Of a stretch of DNA of 64,000 nucleotides, positions 8,712 to 17,657 are shown piece by piece. Where the stretch lies: contig NZ_JBHYFV010000019.1 in the NCBI RefSeq assembly GCF_051859345.1, positions 1 to 64,000 on the forward strand. Reading direction: 5' to 3'. The translations under genes and the position numbers were made by a program. The stretch comes from Marivita sp051859345 (GTDB taxonomy: Bacteria; Pseudomonadota; Alphaproteobacteria; Rhodobacterales; Rhodobacteraceae). Under the pieces are notes generated by a model. The model saw only the letters and a program-made list of their open reading frames with translations, had not been told where the DNA came from and searched no databases. Numbering within the stretch: position 1 is the first letter of the stretch; every line of letters starts with the position of its first letter.

Positions 8712-9703
8712 CCGCGCTGATCGACGTAGAGAACCTCACCCTGAAATTCCGCACCGACGAAGGGCTGATCACGGCGGTGAACAATGTCAGCTTTTCCCTG
8801 AACACCGGTGAGGTGATGGGGCTCGTGGGCGAAAGCGGATCGGGCAAGTCCGTGACCGCCAAGGCGCTGATGCACCTCAATGCGCGCAATGCGGTGTATA
8901 CTCCGGAAAGCAAGATCACGCTGCACACCGAGACCGGCCCGGTTGACGTGTTGTCCCTCAAGACGCCGCGAGAGTTGAACATCGTCCGCGGTGGCGCGGT
9001 GTCGATGATCTTTCAGGAACCGATGGCCAGCTTCGCGCCTGCCATCACTATCGGCAAACAGATGGTCGAACAGCTCTTGCTGCACGGCGATTACACCAAG
9101 GAGACGGCCAAGAAGGTCTCGATCGAGATGCTTGATCGCGTCGGGATATCGGACGCGTCCAGCCGCTTTGATCAATACGCGTTCGAATTGTCCGGCGGTA
9201 TGCGCCAACGCGCGATGATCGCGATGGCCCTGTCGACAAAGCCCAAACTGCTGATTGCGGACGAGCCGACCACCGCGCTGGACGTGACGATCCAGGCGCA
9301 GGTGATCGACCTGATGAAAGACCTTGTGGATGAATTCCACATGGGCATCGTCTTTATCACCCACGATCTTGGCGTCGTCGCGCAGACTGCTGACAAGGTG
9401 AATGTGATGTACCTTGGGGGCATGATCGAGGAAGGCCCGGTGCGGGATGTGATCCGAAACCCAAAACATCCCTACACCCAAGGCCTGCTGGCCGCGTTGC
9501 CCAAGCTTGATGATCTTGATGCACCTCTGACCCCGGTGCCCGGTGACATTCCTTCACCCCTCGAACGGCCGTCGGGATGCGTGTTCCACACCCGCTGTAG
9601 TCAAATTGTCGGCGATGTGTGCAAGCGATCCGAACCCGACGAACGGTTCATAGATTCGACACACAAGGTGGCCTGCCACATCTACACGGAGGACGCGGCA
9701 TGA
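8708..9703 (+). CDS. ABC transporter ATP-binding protein, DppD/OppD type
   Basis: A 331-aa ATPase. Walker A is GESGSGKSVT, the ABC signature is LSGGMRQRAMIAM, Walker B is KLLIADEPTTALD, and the switch His is in ITHDLGVV. The C-terminal oligopeptide-transporter extension with the Cys-containing SGCVFHTRCSQIV motif is present, as in DppD/OppD proteins that bind a small iron-sulfur cluster. It starts with an ATGA overlap on the DppC-type gene and overlaps the next ATPase by 4 nt, indicating translational coupling. It pairs with the following gene as a heterodimeric motor. Confidence 0.92.
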   Translation: MTALIDVENLTLKFRTDEGLITAVNNVSFSLNTGEVMGLVGESGSGKSVTAKALMHLNARNAVYTPESKITLHTETGPVDVLSLKTPRELNIVRGGAVSMIFQEPMASFAPAITIGKQMVEQLLLHGDYTKETAKKVSIEMLDRVGISDASSRFDQYAFELSGGMRQRAMIAMALSTKPKLLIADEPTTALDVTIQAQVIDLMKDLVDEFHMGIVFITHDLGVVAQTADKVNVMYLGGMIEEGPVRDVIRNPKHPYTQGLLAALPKLDDLDAPLTPVPGDIPSPLERPSGCVFHTRCSQIVGDVCKRSEPDERFIDSTHKVACHIYTEDAA

Positions 9704-10701
9704 GCGACGTTCTGATCCGGGCGAAAGGGCTGTCTGTCGGTTTCCCCATCGGCGGTGGCATTCTGAGGAAACAGATCCTCAAAGCGGTCGACAACGTGTC
9801 GCTTGATATTGAAGCTGGCTCTTTCTTCGGGCTTGTCGGCGAAAGCGGATCTGGAAAGACGACGCTTGGACGTGCGCTGTTGAAAGCGGCCCCGATCACC
9901 AGCGGTGGTGCGCAGTACACCGACGGAGAGGTCAGCTATGATCTTGAGAACATTTCCAAGGACCAACTTCGGGATTACCGCAAACGCGCCCAGCTGATCT
10001 TTCAGGATCCCTATGCCGCGCTTAGCCCGCGCATGACGGTGCGTGACATCATCGCGGAACCGCTCGAGGTGATGGGACTGACCAAGAACCGTCAGGAAAC
10101 GGATGCGCGCGTGCGCGAAATCGCTGCGAAATGCCGGTTGAACCTCGAACACCTCCGCCGCTTCCCGCACGCTTTTTCGGGTGGTCAGCGTCAGCGCATT
10201 TCCATAGCGCGCGCGCTGGTCTCGGCGCCAAAGTTCATCGTTGCGGATGAAAGCGTTGCGGCATTGGACGTGTCGATTCAGGCGGACGTGCTCAACCTGC
10301 TCAAGCAGATCCAAAGTGATATGGGTCTGACCTTCATGTTCATCAGTCACGATCTGTCGGTTGTTGCGCATACCTGTGACCATGTCGCAGTGATGTATCT
10401 GGGTCGGCTTGTGGAAACCGCACCAACACGCAAGCTGTTTGCCGCACCGCGTCATCCCTATACCAAGGCGCTGTTTTCAGCGATCCCGTCGCTTGATCCG
10501 GACGACCGGGGAACGGCGCAAAAGCTGACCGGGGAAATTCCGTCACCCACCAACCAGCCCTCTGGCTGCAAGTTCCATACGCGGTGTCCCTATGCCATCG
10601 ACCACTGCAAACAAGTCGAACCGCAGTTGGAAACAGATGGATCCGGGCATGACGTGTCTTGCCATCGGTGGAAGGAATTGATGGCGCCCGAAGCGGCGTG
10701 A
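9700..10701 (+). CDS. ABC transporter ATP-binding protein, DppF/OppF type
   Basis: A 333-aa ATPase. Walker A is GESGSGKTTLGRAL, the signature is FSGGQRQRISIARAL, Walker B is FIVADESVAALD, the switch region is ISHDLSVVAHTC, and the C-terminal SGCKFHTRCPYAI motif is present. It is the last gene of the importer operon. The ATG at 9700 forms an ATGA overlap with the preceding gene, which fixes the start. The stop at 10701 directly abuts the stop codon of the convergent membrane protein at 10702, with no recognisable terminator between. Confidence 0.92.
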   Translation: MSDVLIRAKGLSVGFPIGGGILRKQILKAVDNVSLDIEAGSFFGLVGESGSGKTTLGRALLKAAPITSGGAQYTDGEVSYDLENISKDQLRDYRKRAQLIFQDPYAALSPRMTVRDIIAEPLEVMGLTKNRQETDARVREIAAKCRLNLEHLRRFPHAFSGGQRQRISIARALVSAPKFIVADESVAALDVSIQADVLNLLKQIQSDMGLTFMFISHDLSVVAHTCDHVAVMYLGRLVETAPTRKLFAAPRHPYTKALFSAIPSLDPDDRGTAQKLTGEIPSPTNQPSGCKFHTRCPYAIDHCKQVEPQLETDGSGHDVSCHRWKELMAPEAA

Positions 10702-12726
10702 TCAGCTGTCGAGTGCGCGTTTATATGGCGTATGGGTCAAAGCGCGACTGAGATCAGTCTGTAGCAGCGGCGCAAGAGCAAGCGCTCCACTGGGTGTCAG
10801 GCGCGTTGATGTGATGTAGTCGCTCGACAATCCGCCCCGCGCATCGCAGCGCGTGTCTGAACAGTAAGCATCCCAGGAATTTATATAGGTCATTTGCCCT
10901 TTGGTGGCAAAGTGACGGAACATCGTGTCGATCTTTGCATGGCGCCGCGTGGCCTCATCAAGGGACACGGAATCGGACAAGACAGGCATGCCGAAATACA
11001 TCCAGGCGCCTGGAACGCTCGCCCGTGCCGCCATCTCTGCATCGAAACGTGGTTGCGCCGGAACCTGTCGCAGAACAGAGACGCGCATACCCTTTTCGGT
11101 CAGATACCTGATGGTCTGTTCAGCGGCGTTGGCAATGTAGTCGGTCTGCTGACTCGTATCGATGGGTGTGCCATCCATCGGTCCAAGACGAACCGTTGCG
11201 CGCGGGAAAAGTTCGGCCGAGCGTGTGTTTGTGTAATACGCCCAATCCGCTACCAGCGTGACCTGACGGATGCTTTTCAAATGTGGGAGCGCCTGAAGCA
11301 CTTGCGCTGAATGCTGATCGCAATCTCGGCCAGAGGTTCTGGTCGCTTCGGAAAATCGGGTTTGCAAACCATCAAGAGGAATGCAGTTCGCCTGTGCGAT
11401 CAGAATGGTGGGCACCTGTGCGCGGCGGGCTGCTTCGGCTACGCCGGTTCGGATTGCATCAAGTTGATGATCACCCCAGACAAGCACCTTGGGCGCCCCT
11501 GCGGGACCAAGATGGCACACTTCCAGACCAGCCAACGGTCCTTCGCTGACCAGAGGGCAGTCAAAGGCGGGGTCGCTGTTATCCAGCGCATGGATGTAGG
11601 CTTGGGTGCTTTCGGGAAAGCGGATCTGCAAACCCTGCGTGGTCATCCCGATCAGGCCGTTGATAAATAGCACGGTTGCGAGAACAGCGCTGATCCTGAA
11701 CTGGTTCAACCCCATGCGCTCTTCCAGGTGCTGCCAGATCGTCCACGAGAAAATGGCGAAAAGTACACATGGTATGATGAGAGACAGGAAGTCGGTCTGA
11801 TTGGGTTCATATATATTCAAGGCGGCCGTCAGTCGTGCGAGCGGAACGGCCCAAAGAAACGTATGAAGCACCATACCGAACCAGCGCCGGCGTTGGTCCG
11901 TCATTTCGGGGCTGGACGCTCGCGAACGGCTGCCAAGGTAGAGAAACGCAAGACCCAAAGCGAGAAGCGCGCGCGCAAACAACGTGTCTCCGGTTGCCGT
12001 GATGGCCAGAATGCCAGCAAGAAAATTTATGATCCCGATAAGGATTGCGTATTGCAGGACCGGAAAGCGATTGGTCGCGATAAAGGGGATCGCGCCAAAC
12101 AGGAACGCCCACAATCCACCAAGCGGCAAGAGTTGCACCAGCTGGCTGTCCGACATCGACAGGATCAGCGATACCAGTGCGAGCAGTCCCAACGCGGTCA
12201 GCAGCCGCAAGGTGTTCTTGGCGAAGTACCAATGCAGCAAGCCTAGGATCGCGCTGCATTGCGCAATCAAGGCAATGATCCAAAGGTGATCAAACAGCCC
12301 TTCCAATCGCATCGCCGCGTCAACAGGGAAAAGTGCGAGCCCCAGATTGGTCGAGAATGTCGCCGCAAGAAGAAGCGCATGTCCAAGATGCCGGTATTCT
12401 TCCGGCAGGAAGATCATCCAGCCGATAACAAACAGCACCAAAGAGCAACACAACACGCCAATGAAATAGGCTTGCAGGACGCAGATCACCTGGGTCTTGA
12501 AAATCTCGGGACCGCGGATCAGCTGATTGGCGCACCACGCGCCGCAAAACACCAGAACAATGTCGGCGGCAAAGGCATCCGCACCAACGTTGCCGGTGCC
12601 CAGCGCAGCAAAGACAAATGCAAGACAAGCCATGGCCAACAGAAACTGGCGCATCTCAGAGCGCGCAGAATCAGTGTCTTTCACATCGACGATGTCTGAT
12701 ATCTTGAGACCGGGTTGGGCGGACAC
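10702..12726 (-). CDS. Acyltransferase-3/SGNH-like membrane protein lacking catalytic residues (predicted pseudoenzyme)
   Basis: A 674-aa protein with about ten transmembrane helices (residues 25-380) and a C-terminal soluble domain (about 400-670), the architecture of O-acetyltransferases of the AT3-SGNH type. The layout aligns by eye: GNVGADAFAADIVLVFCGA corresponds to the AT3 GGFVGVDVFFVLSG element, and FDHLWIIALIAQC to the LLHTWSLAVEEQF element. However, the AT3 His of helix 1 and the Glu pair are absent. In the SGNH domain the nucleophile block GDSH reads GDHQ, and the D-x2-HL block reads TSTRL. The frame is intact throughout, so this is a degenerate but maintained protein rather than a broken gene. 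The start is a GTG at 12726; an ATG at 12654 is an alternative. It sits in a minus-strand polysaccharide cluster and may bind rather than modify glycans. Confidence 0.7.
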   Translation of the reverse strand: MSAQPGLKISDIVDVKDTDSARSEMRQFLLAMACLAFVFAALGTGNVGADAFAADIVLVFCGAWCANQLIRGPEIFKTQVICVLQAYFIGVLCCSLVLFVIGWMIFLPEEYRHLGHALLLAATFSTNLGLALFPVDAAMRLEGLFDHLWIIALIAQCSAILGLLHWYFAKNTLRLLTALGLLALVSLILSMSDSQLVQLLPLGGLWAFLFGAIPFIATNRFPVLQYAILIGIINFLAGILAITATGDTLFARALLALGLAFLYLGSRSRASSPEMTDQRRRWFGMVLHTFLWAVPLARLTAALNIYEPNQTDFLSLIIPCVLFAIFSWTIWQHLEERMGLNQFRISAVLATVLFINGLIGMTTQGLQIRFPESTQAYIHALDNSDPAFDCPLVSEGPLAGLEVCHLGPAGAPKVLVWGDHQLDAIRTGVAEAARRAQVPTILIAQANCIPLDGLQTRFSEATRTSGRDCDQHSAQVLQALPHLKSIRQVTLVADWAYYTNTRSAELFPRATVRLGPMDGTPIDTSQQTDYIANAAEQTIRYLTEKGMRVSVLRQVPAQPRFDAEMAARASVPGAWMYFGMPVLSDSVSLDEATRRHAKIDTMFRHFATKGQMTYINSWDAYCSDTRCDARGGLSSDYITSTRLTPSGALALAPLLQTDLSRALTHTPYKRALDS

Positions 12727-12819
12727 GTTTACACAATTCTACAATTACGGCCCCACACCGTTGGGACTACATATCGTGTGTGGGCGTTTGGGTACAACGC
12801 CGAATGCGGAAACAATCTG

Positions 12820-14157
12820 TTACGCGATCTTTGCGGGCAATGGCGGCACAGTGGTCTTAAATATGTCGGGTTTATCAGATTTGTTTCGGGCCAGGGCCCA
12901 GTCATAAACCTGCCGAATCTGCTCGGCTTTCCGGGACCAAAGGAAATGCGAATCTATGCGTGCCTTGGCGTTCTGAGCCATTGCAGGCAGTTGCGCTGGA
13001 TTATCCACAAGCTCTGTGAGCGTTCTCTGGAACCCCTCTATGATCTCTTTGCGGCTGCCGCAGGGCACCTTGAAGCCCGTGTCTTCGGTCACAAGTTCAC
13101 CCGGCCCCGCGTAGTCCACGATCACCGGAACAACGCCCAGTGCCATGGCTTCAAGCACGACACCGCCACCGAATTCGCGGATCGACGGGAAGCTCAGGAT
13201 ATCGGAGCGGCCGAGGATGGACTGCACCTTTTCGTGCGGTATCCATTTGTGAAACGTGATGCCTGCCTCGCAACCCATTGATTTTGCCTGCTCGACCAGC
13301 TGACCCATCATCGGACCGTCGCCTATGATGTCCAACGTCATTCGCCTGTTGCGCAAAAGGTCCGCTGCTGCAGCGATCAGCATGTCGGCCCCCTTGTAGG
13401 GCACAAGCCGGCCCACGAAACAGGCTTTGAAAACGCCGTCCCTGGAATGTGTCCGATGGTTGAACCGCACCGGATCAATTCCGTTCTCCGGGATATAGAC
13501 GGTCTTTTTCTGAAACGGTTCGGGAATTTCACTTTGCGTGTGCCGAGATCCAACGATGATCGCTGATGCATGCCTGATCGTGCTGGATCGCCCCGGAAGG
13601 TGCTTGTAGGCGTTTCGCAGATAGCTCAGCCATTCCTTTTCGGCGCGTCGTTCCGCATCGAAATGCCGAGGCCAAGGTACTCCGCCATTCAGTGGACCCA
13701 ACACAAACGGGACACCTGCCTTGGCCACTTTTTTCGCAATCGGAGATGTGATTGTCGGGCTAAGTGGAGTGATCCGATGCACAATATCGAATTTCCCGGC
13801 CTTGATGGCTGGCCCGAATTCCTTCCAGACAAGGTGCTCGAACCAAGGATAGATCAGGGCATTGATGGCCTGAAGCGTGGTCCATCCCTTGCCCTCTCCC
13901 ATCCGCAGTTTTTCGGCCACCGCCCAAAGCGGGCGCGCAACGGATTCTGAATCGATGGCGGTGAAATCGCGGCCTTCGACCAACCCGGCGCGCAGGATTG
14001 CATCCCGGTTTCTGACCTGCGTCACAAGATGGACGTCTGCCACATCGCGCAGCGCTTGCGCCAGGGACCAGCCGACCAATGGCACGCTCACCCATTCCGG
14101 GTTGGCAGCCTCGGCAATCGCCAGCACACGGGGACGGTCTGAATTCGAAACGGACAT
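12820..14157 (-). CDS. Glycosyltransferase family 4 (GT-B fold)
   Basis: A 445-aa retaining glycosyltransferase. The N-terminal acceptor domain begins RPRVLAIAEAANPEWVSVPL and contains RITPLSPTITSPIA. The C-terminal nucleotide-sugar domain carries FVGRLVPYKGADMLIAAA (from about residue 251) and the GT4 E-x7-E motif in REFGGGVVLEAMALGVVPV. It probably adds a sugar to a lipid-linked glycan on the cytoplasmic face of the inner membrane. It is transcribed with the O-antigen ligase/polymerase-like gene 15 nt upstream and the AT3-SGNH-like gene 93 nt downstream. Donor and acceptor are not predictable. Confidence 0.85.
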   Translation of the reverse strand: MSVSNSDRPRVLAIAEAANPEWVSVPLVGWSLAQALRDVADVHLVTQVRNRDAILRAGLVEGRDFTAIDSESVARPLWAVAEKLRMGEGKGWTTLQAINALIYPWFEHLVWKEFGPAIKAGKFDIVHRITPLSPTITSPIAKKVAKAGVPFVLGPLNGGVPWPRHFDAERRAEKEWLSYLRNAYKHLPGRSSTIRHASAIIVGSRHTQSEIPEPFQKKTVYIPENGIDPVRFNHRTHSRDGVFKACFVGRLVPYKGADMLIAAAADLLRNRRMTLDIIGDGPMMGQLVEQAKSMGCEAGITFHKWIPHEKVQSILGRSDILSFPSIREFGGGVVLEAMALGVVPVIVDYAGPGELVTEDTGFKVPCGSRKEIIEGFQRTLTELVDNPAQLPAMAQNAKARIDSHFLWSRKAEQIRQVYDWALARNKSDKPDIFKTTVPPLPAKIA

Positions 14158-14172
14158 AAAGACACTCGATAC

Positions 14173-15567
14173 TTACAAAACTGGGCGCCATTGCAGGCGA
14201 TGACGAGACTGATACGCGTCGCGGTTGTGGCGAAGGGATTCCGCGTAGCCGGTCAGCGCGCCAGCCATCAGCCAAGTCAACGGCGTCAGGGTGGCGTTGG
14301 GAAGCATGTCGAAGACGTTCACCGCCAAAATGAGCGAGAGTGGTACAATCAGTGGCGAATAATCCTCTGGTTGTCGATAGCGCGTCTCTCGCCACAGAAA
14401 AAGAACCGGCAGCACAAGCAAGCCGAATTCGGCAAGAAATCCAAGCCAGCCAAACTGACCAATCAGGATCACCCAACGCCCATCGGTGACAGTCTCGACT
14501 TCTCCCGTTGCCAAATCCAGAATTTGGTTGCGGTTGTAAGTGCCCCAGCCGAACAGCGGTTTCTCCTTGGCGCGTTCAAGAAGCATGTTCTCGTTGCCAA
14601 AGCGAAAGGCCAGGGACGCGGCACGTTCCGGATCAATGCTGTCTGCCGCCCAAAGGATCTTGCCCTGCGGGATGAGGTCAACTCCCTTGAGCGCGGGATA
14701 GGCAATGGCGAAGGTGGCGATCAGCACAGCCAGCCGCATCTGCCAGCGGGGTCCAAACAAGACTATTGTCGGAACCAGAACTGCCGCGAACAACCAAGCG
14801 CCAAGTGATTTGGCCAGCACAAGGACCGCCGTCAGGTAAAGGGCGATCAGCAGCAGTTTCCATCTCGATTTGGCCTGTCTTGTTTTCCACAGGGCATAGG
14901 CTGACAGGACCGCCATCAACAGGTAAAACGCCGCCCAGATCCCGTGATAGAGAAACACCATGGGGCGATACCCGCCAAATCGGATCGTTTGCACGAAATC
15001 ATGCTGATAATAGCCGTAGATCCACATATTGAGCTGCGGCGACAGGCGGATCTCAAGCAGCATTGGAAGTGAATACAGCAACCCACCGAACAAAAACGCG
15101 TACATGAGATCGCGCTGATCTTCGGCTCGGTAAAGGAAACGGCGGGCCAACAGGAAAGGTATGATTAGGAGCACCTGCTGGATGACCAGCCCCAACGCAT
15201 CCTTCAGCGACATCGCCTGAATAAAGAATTCACCCCAGTAGATCGGGTACAGGTTCAGGACCGTGGTTGCGACGGGTGAGAACACGAACAGCAACAAGAG
15301 GCAGACGCTGACCGGCGATCTGGGCATCAGGTTCATGTCTTGTGGATACAGCCAGACCCACATCAACAGGGCGCTGAGTGCGGGAATGGTGTGTTTTGTC
15401 AAAGGCGGAATCAGTGGAAAGTCGAACCCCGCAGGCGGTTCAGGCAGGAACAGGTATCCGATCAGAAGGGTCGCGATGACCGCACGTCCAGGCGGCAGTT
15501 TCAGGAACAGAAACACCGTCACCAGTGGCCAGACAGCCAGTGCTAAAGTTGCCAACGCGTTTGGCAT
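14173..15567 (-). CDS. O-antigen ligase / polymerase-like membrane protein
   Basis: A 464-aa polytopic inner-membrane protein with about ten or more hydrophobic helices and a long periplasmic loop in the second half (about 320-380, with NENMLLERAKEKPLFGWGTY). The loop ends in PLFGWGTYNRN, the kind of G-x-G-containing segment seen in WaaL/Wzy-type proteins. The family ligates or polymerises lipid-linked glycans at the periplasmic face. I chose the ATG at 15567 because GCAGGA lies 8 nt upstream; longer in-frame starts (15642, 15738) have no ribosome-binding site and encode an unconserved tail. It is first of the three minus-strand glycan genes. Confidence 0.75.
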   Translation of the reverse strand: MPNALATLALAVWPLVTVFLFLKLPPGRAVIATLLIGYLFLPEPPAGFDFPLIPPLTKHTIPALSALLMWVWLYPQDMNLMPRSPVSVCLLLLFVFSPVATTVLNLYPIYWGEFFIQAMSLKDALGLVIQQVLLIIPFLLARRFLYRAEDQRDLMYAFLFGGLLYSLPMLLEIRLSPQLNMWIYGYYQHDFVQTIRFGGYRPMVFLYHGIWAAFYLLMAVLSAYALWKTRQAKSRWKLLLIALYLTAVLVLAKSLGAWLFAAVLVPTIVLFGPRWQMRLAVLIATFAIAYPALKGVDLIPQGKILWAADSIDPERAASLAFRFGNENMLLERAKEKPLFGWGTYNRNQILDLATGEVETVTDGRWVILIGQFGWLGFLAEFGLLVLPVLFLWRETRYRQPEDYSPLIVPLSLILAVNVFDMLPNATLTPLTWLMAGALTGYAESLRHNRDAYQSRHRLQWRPVL

Positions 15568-15877
15568 TCGGGGTCCTGCCTTTGTCCCGCCGTCGGGCGC
15601 GGATCGTGTGTCTTGATGACCGGCCAAAGTGGTCGCGATCATTTCGCAGTCGTGTCTTGTGAAGCATACTGCATTTGAAATCCGGCACAAATGGCACGGG
15701 AATGCAGCAAAGACATGATGATCATCCAGGCGGCGCAACGTTCCAAAGCGCGACTTTTTGCGCGATCTGGTTATAAGTCACCCGCCAAATTGGCCCTATT
15801 GGCGCGGGAGAGTCGTCGCTAGTGTCCGCGCAACCGCGCTGGCCCCACGGCTTGCGCTCTAGTTTGGGAGAGCCGCC
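15568..15877. other. Divergent intergenic region upstream of xsc
   Basis: A 310-base stretch between the minus-strand O-antigen ligase-like gene and plus-strand xsc. No plausible small gene is seen. It must contain both promoters. The only ordered element is a set of TTGGC/GCCAA half-sites at 15784-15808. Confidence 0.6.
15784..15808. promoter_or_regulatory. Candidate operator upstream of xsc
   Basis: GCCAAATTGGC (15784-15794) is an odd-centred perfect palindrome, and a third half-site TTGGCG follows at 15799-15804. It lies about 70-95 nt upstream of the xsc start codon. The match to any particular regulator is unknown; a sulfonate-responsive regulator is only a guess. Confidence 0.3.
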
Positions 15878-17656
15878 ATGAAAATGACCACCGAAGAAGC
15901 CTTTGTCAAAGTCCTCCAGATGCACGGGATCGAACACGCCTTCGGGATCATCGGATCGGCCTTCATGCCGATTTCCGACATTTTCCCCAAGGCTGGCATC
16001 ACCTTCTGGGACTGCGCGCATGAAGGCTCCGGCGGGATGATGGCCGATGGCTACACCCGCGCATCGGGCAAGATGAGCATGATGATCGCCCAGAACGGCC
16101 CCGGCATCACCAATTTCGTCACCGCCGTGAAAACTGCCTACTGGAACCACACGCCGCTTCTGCTGGTCACACCACAGGCCGCAAACAAGACGATCGGTCA
16201 GGGCGGGTTTCAGGAAGTCGAGCAGATGAAACTCTTCGAGGACATGGTCGCCTATCAGGAAGAGGTCCGCGATGCCTCCCGCGTGGCCGAGGTTCTCAAC
16301 CGCGTGATCCTGAACGCCAAACGCGCGTCGGCCCCGGCGCAGATCAACATGCCGCGAGACTACTGGACCCAAGTCATCGACATCGACCTGCCCGAGATCG
16401 TCGATTTCGAGCGTCCTTCGGGCGGCGACAGCGCGATCCAGCAAGCTGCGGACCTCTTGTCCAAGGCGAAGAACCCGGTGATCCTGAACGGTGCAGGCGT
16501 CATCCTTGCCGGTGCCATCCCCGCAACCATGGAATTGGCCGAACGCCTGACCGCGCCGGTTTGCGTTGGGTACCAGCACAACGACGCCTTCCCCGGATCA
16601 CACCCGCTGTTCGCCGGTCCGCTGGGCTATAACGGGTCCAAGGCCGGGATGGAGCTGATTTCCAAAGCTGATGTCGTGCTGTGCCTCGGCACGCGCCTCA
16701 ATCCGTTCTCGACACTGCCGGGCTATGGCATCGACTACTGGCCAAAAGACGCCAGGATCATTCAGGTCGACATCAACCCGGACCGCATCGGCCTGACCAA
16801 GAAGGTGTCGGTTGGCATCATCGGTGACGCCAAAAAAGTCGCGCAGGGCATCCTTGCCAAACTGTCGGACACTGCTGGCGATGAGGGTCGTGAAGACCGA
16901 AAAGCCACCATCGCCAAGACCAAATCAACCTGGGCACAGCAACTGTCGAGCATGGATCACGAACAGGACGATCCCGGCACCACCTGGAACGAACGCGCCC
17001 GCGCGTCCAAGCCCGAGTGGATGAGTCCCCGCATGGCATGGCGTGCGATCCAGTCCGCGCTGCCGAAAGAGGCGATCATCTCGTCCGACATCGGAAACAA
17101 CTGCGCCATCGGCAACGCCTATCCATCCTTCGAGGAAGGCCGCAAGTATCTGGCTCCCGGTCTCTTTGGCCCCTGCGGATACGGCCTGCCATCTGTGATC
17201 GGCGCCAAGATCGGCTGCCCCGATGTGCCGGTTGTCGGCTTCTCGGGCGACGGCGCTTTTGGAATTGCCGTGACCGAACTCACCGCAATCGGCCGCCCGG
17301 AATGGCCCGCCATCACCCAGATCGTGTTCCGCAACTACCAATGGGGCGCAGAAAAGCGCAATTCGACACTGTGGTATGACGACAATTTCGTCGGCACCGA
17401 ACTCGACGAAGGCGTGAGCTATGCCGGGATCGCCACCGCCTGCGGCCTGAAAGGTGTGGTCGCGCGTACAATGGACGAACTCCGTGATGCGCTGGCCACC
17501 GCCATCACCGACCAGATGCAGCATGGCAAGACCACGCTGATCGAAGCGATGATCAACCAGGAACTTGGCGAGCCGTTCCGCCGCGACGCGATGAAGGCTC
17601 CGGTTTCGGTGGCAGGAATCGATCCCGCGGACATGCGCCCGCAGACGGTCTTATAA
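15878..17656 (+). CDS. xsc: Sulfoacetaldehyde acetyltransferase
   Basis: A 592-aa thiamine-diphosphate enzyme of the acetolactate-synthase superfamily. The N-terminal Pyr domain carries HGIEHAFGIIGSAFMPISD and the Xsc-typical FWDCAHEGSGGMMADGYTRA. The central domain spans about 200-340. The C-terminal PP domain has the ThDP/Mg motif GFSGDGAFGIAVTE and RNYQWGAEKRN. Xsc converts sulfoacetaldehyde and phosphate to acetyl phosphate and sulfite in the cytoplasm, the common desulfonation step for taurine, isethionate and related C2 sulfonates. The ATG at 15878 follows GGGAG. The next gene (ackA) starts 1 nt after the stop, and soeABC downstream would remove the sulfite. No taurine transaminase, dehydrogenase or importer is in the window. 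Confidence 0.95.
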   Translation: MKMTTEEAFVKVLQMHGIEHAFGIIGSAFMPISDIFPKAGITFWDCAHEGSGGMMADGYTRASGKMSMMIAQNGPGITNFVTAVKTAYWNHTPLLLVTPQAANKTIGQGGFQEVEQMKLFEDMVAYQEEVRDASRVAEVLNRVILNAKRASAPAQINMPRDYWTQVIDIDLPEIVDFERPSGGDSAIQQAADLLSKAKNPVILNGAGVILAGAIPATMELAERLTAPVCVGYQHNDAFPGSHPLFAGPLGYNGSKAGMELISKADVVLCLGTRLNPFSTLPGYGIDYWPKDARIIQVDINPDRIGLTKKVSVGIIGDAKKVAQGILAKLSDTAGDEGREDRKATIAKTKSTWAQQLSSMDHEQDDPGTTWNERARASKPEWMSPRMAWRAIQSALPKEAIISSDIGNNCAIGNAYPSFEEGRKYLAPGLFGPCGYGLPSVIGAKIGCPDVPVVGFSGDGAFGIAVTELTAIGRPEWPAITQIVFRNYQWGAEKRNSTLWYDDNFVGTELDEGVSYAGIATACGLKGVVARTMDELRDALATAITDQMQHGKTTLIEAMINQELGEPFRRDAMKAPVSVAGIDPADMRPQTVL

Positions 17657-17657
17657 A

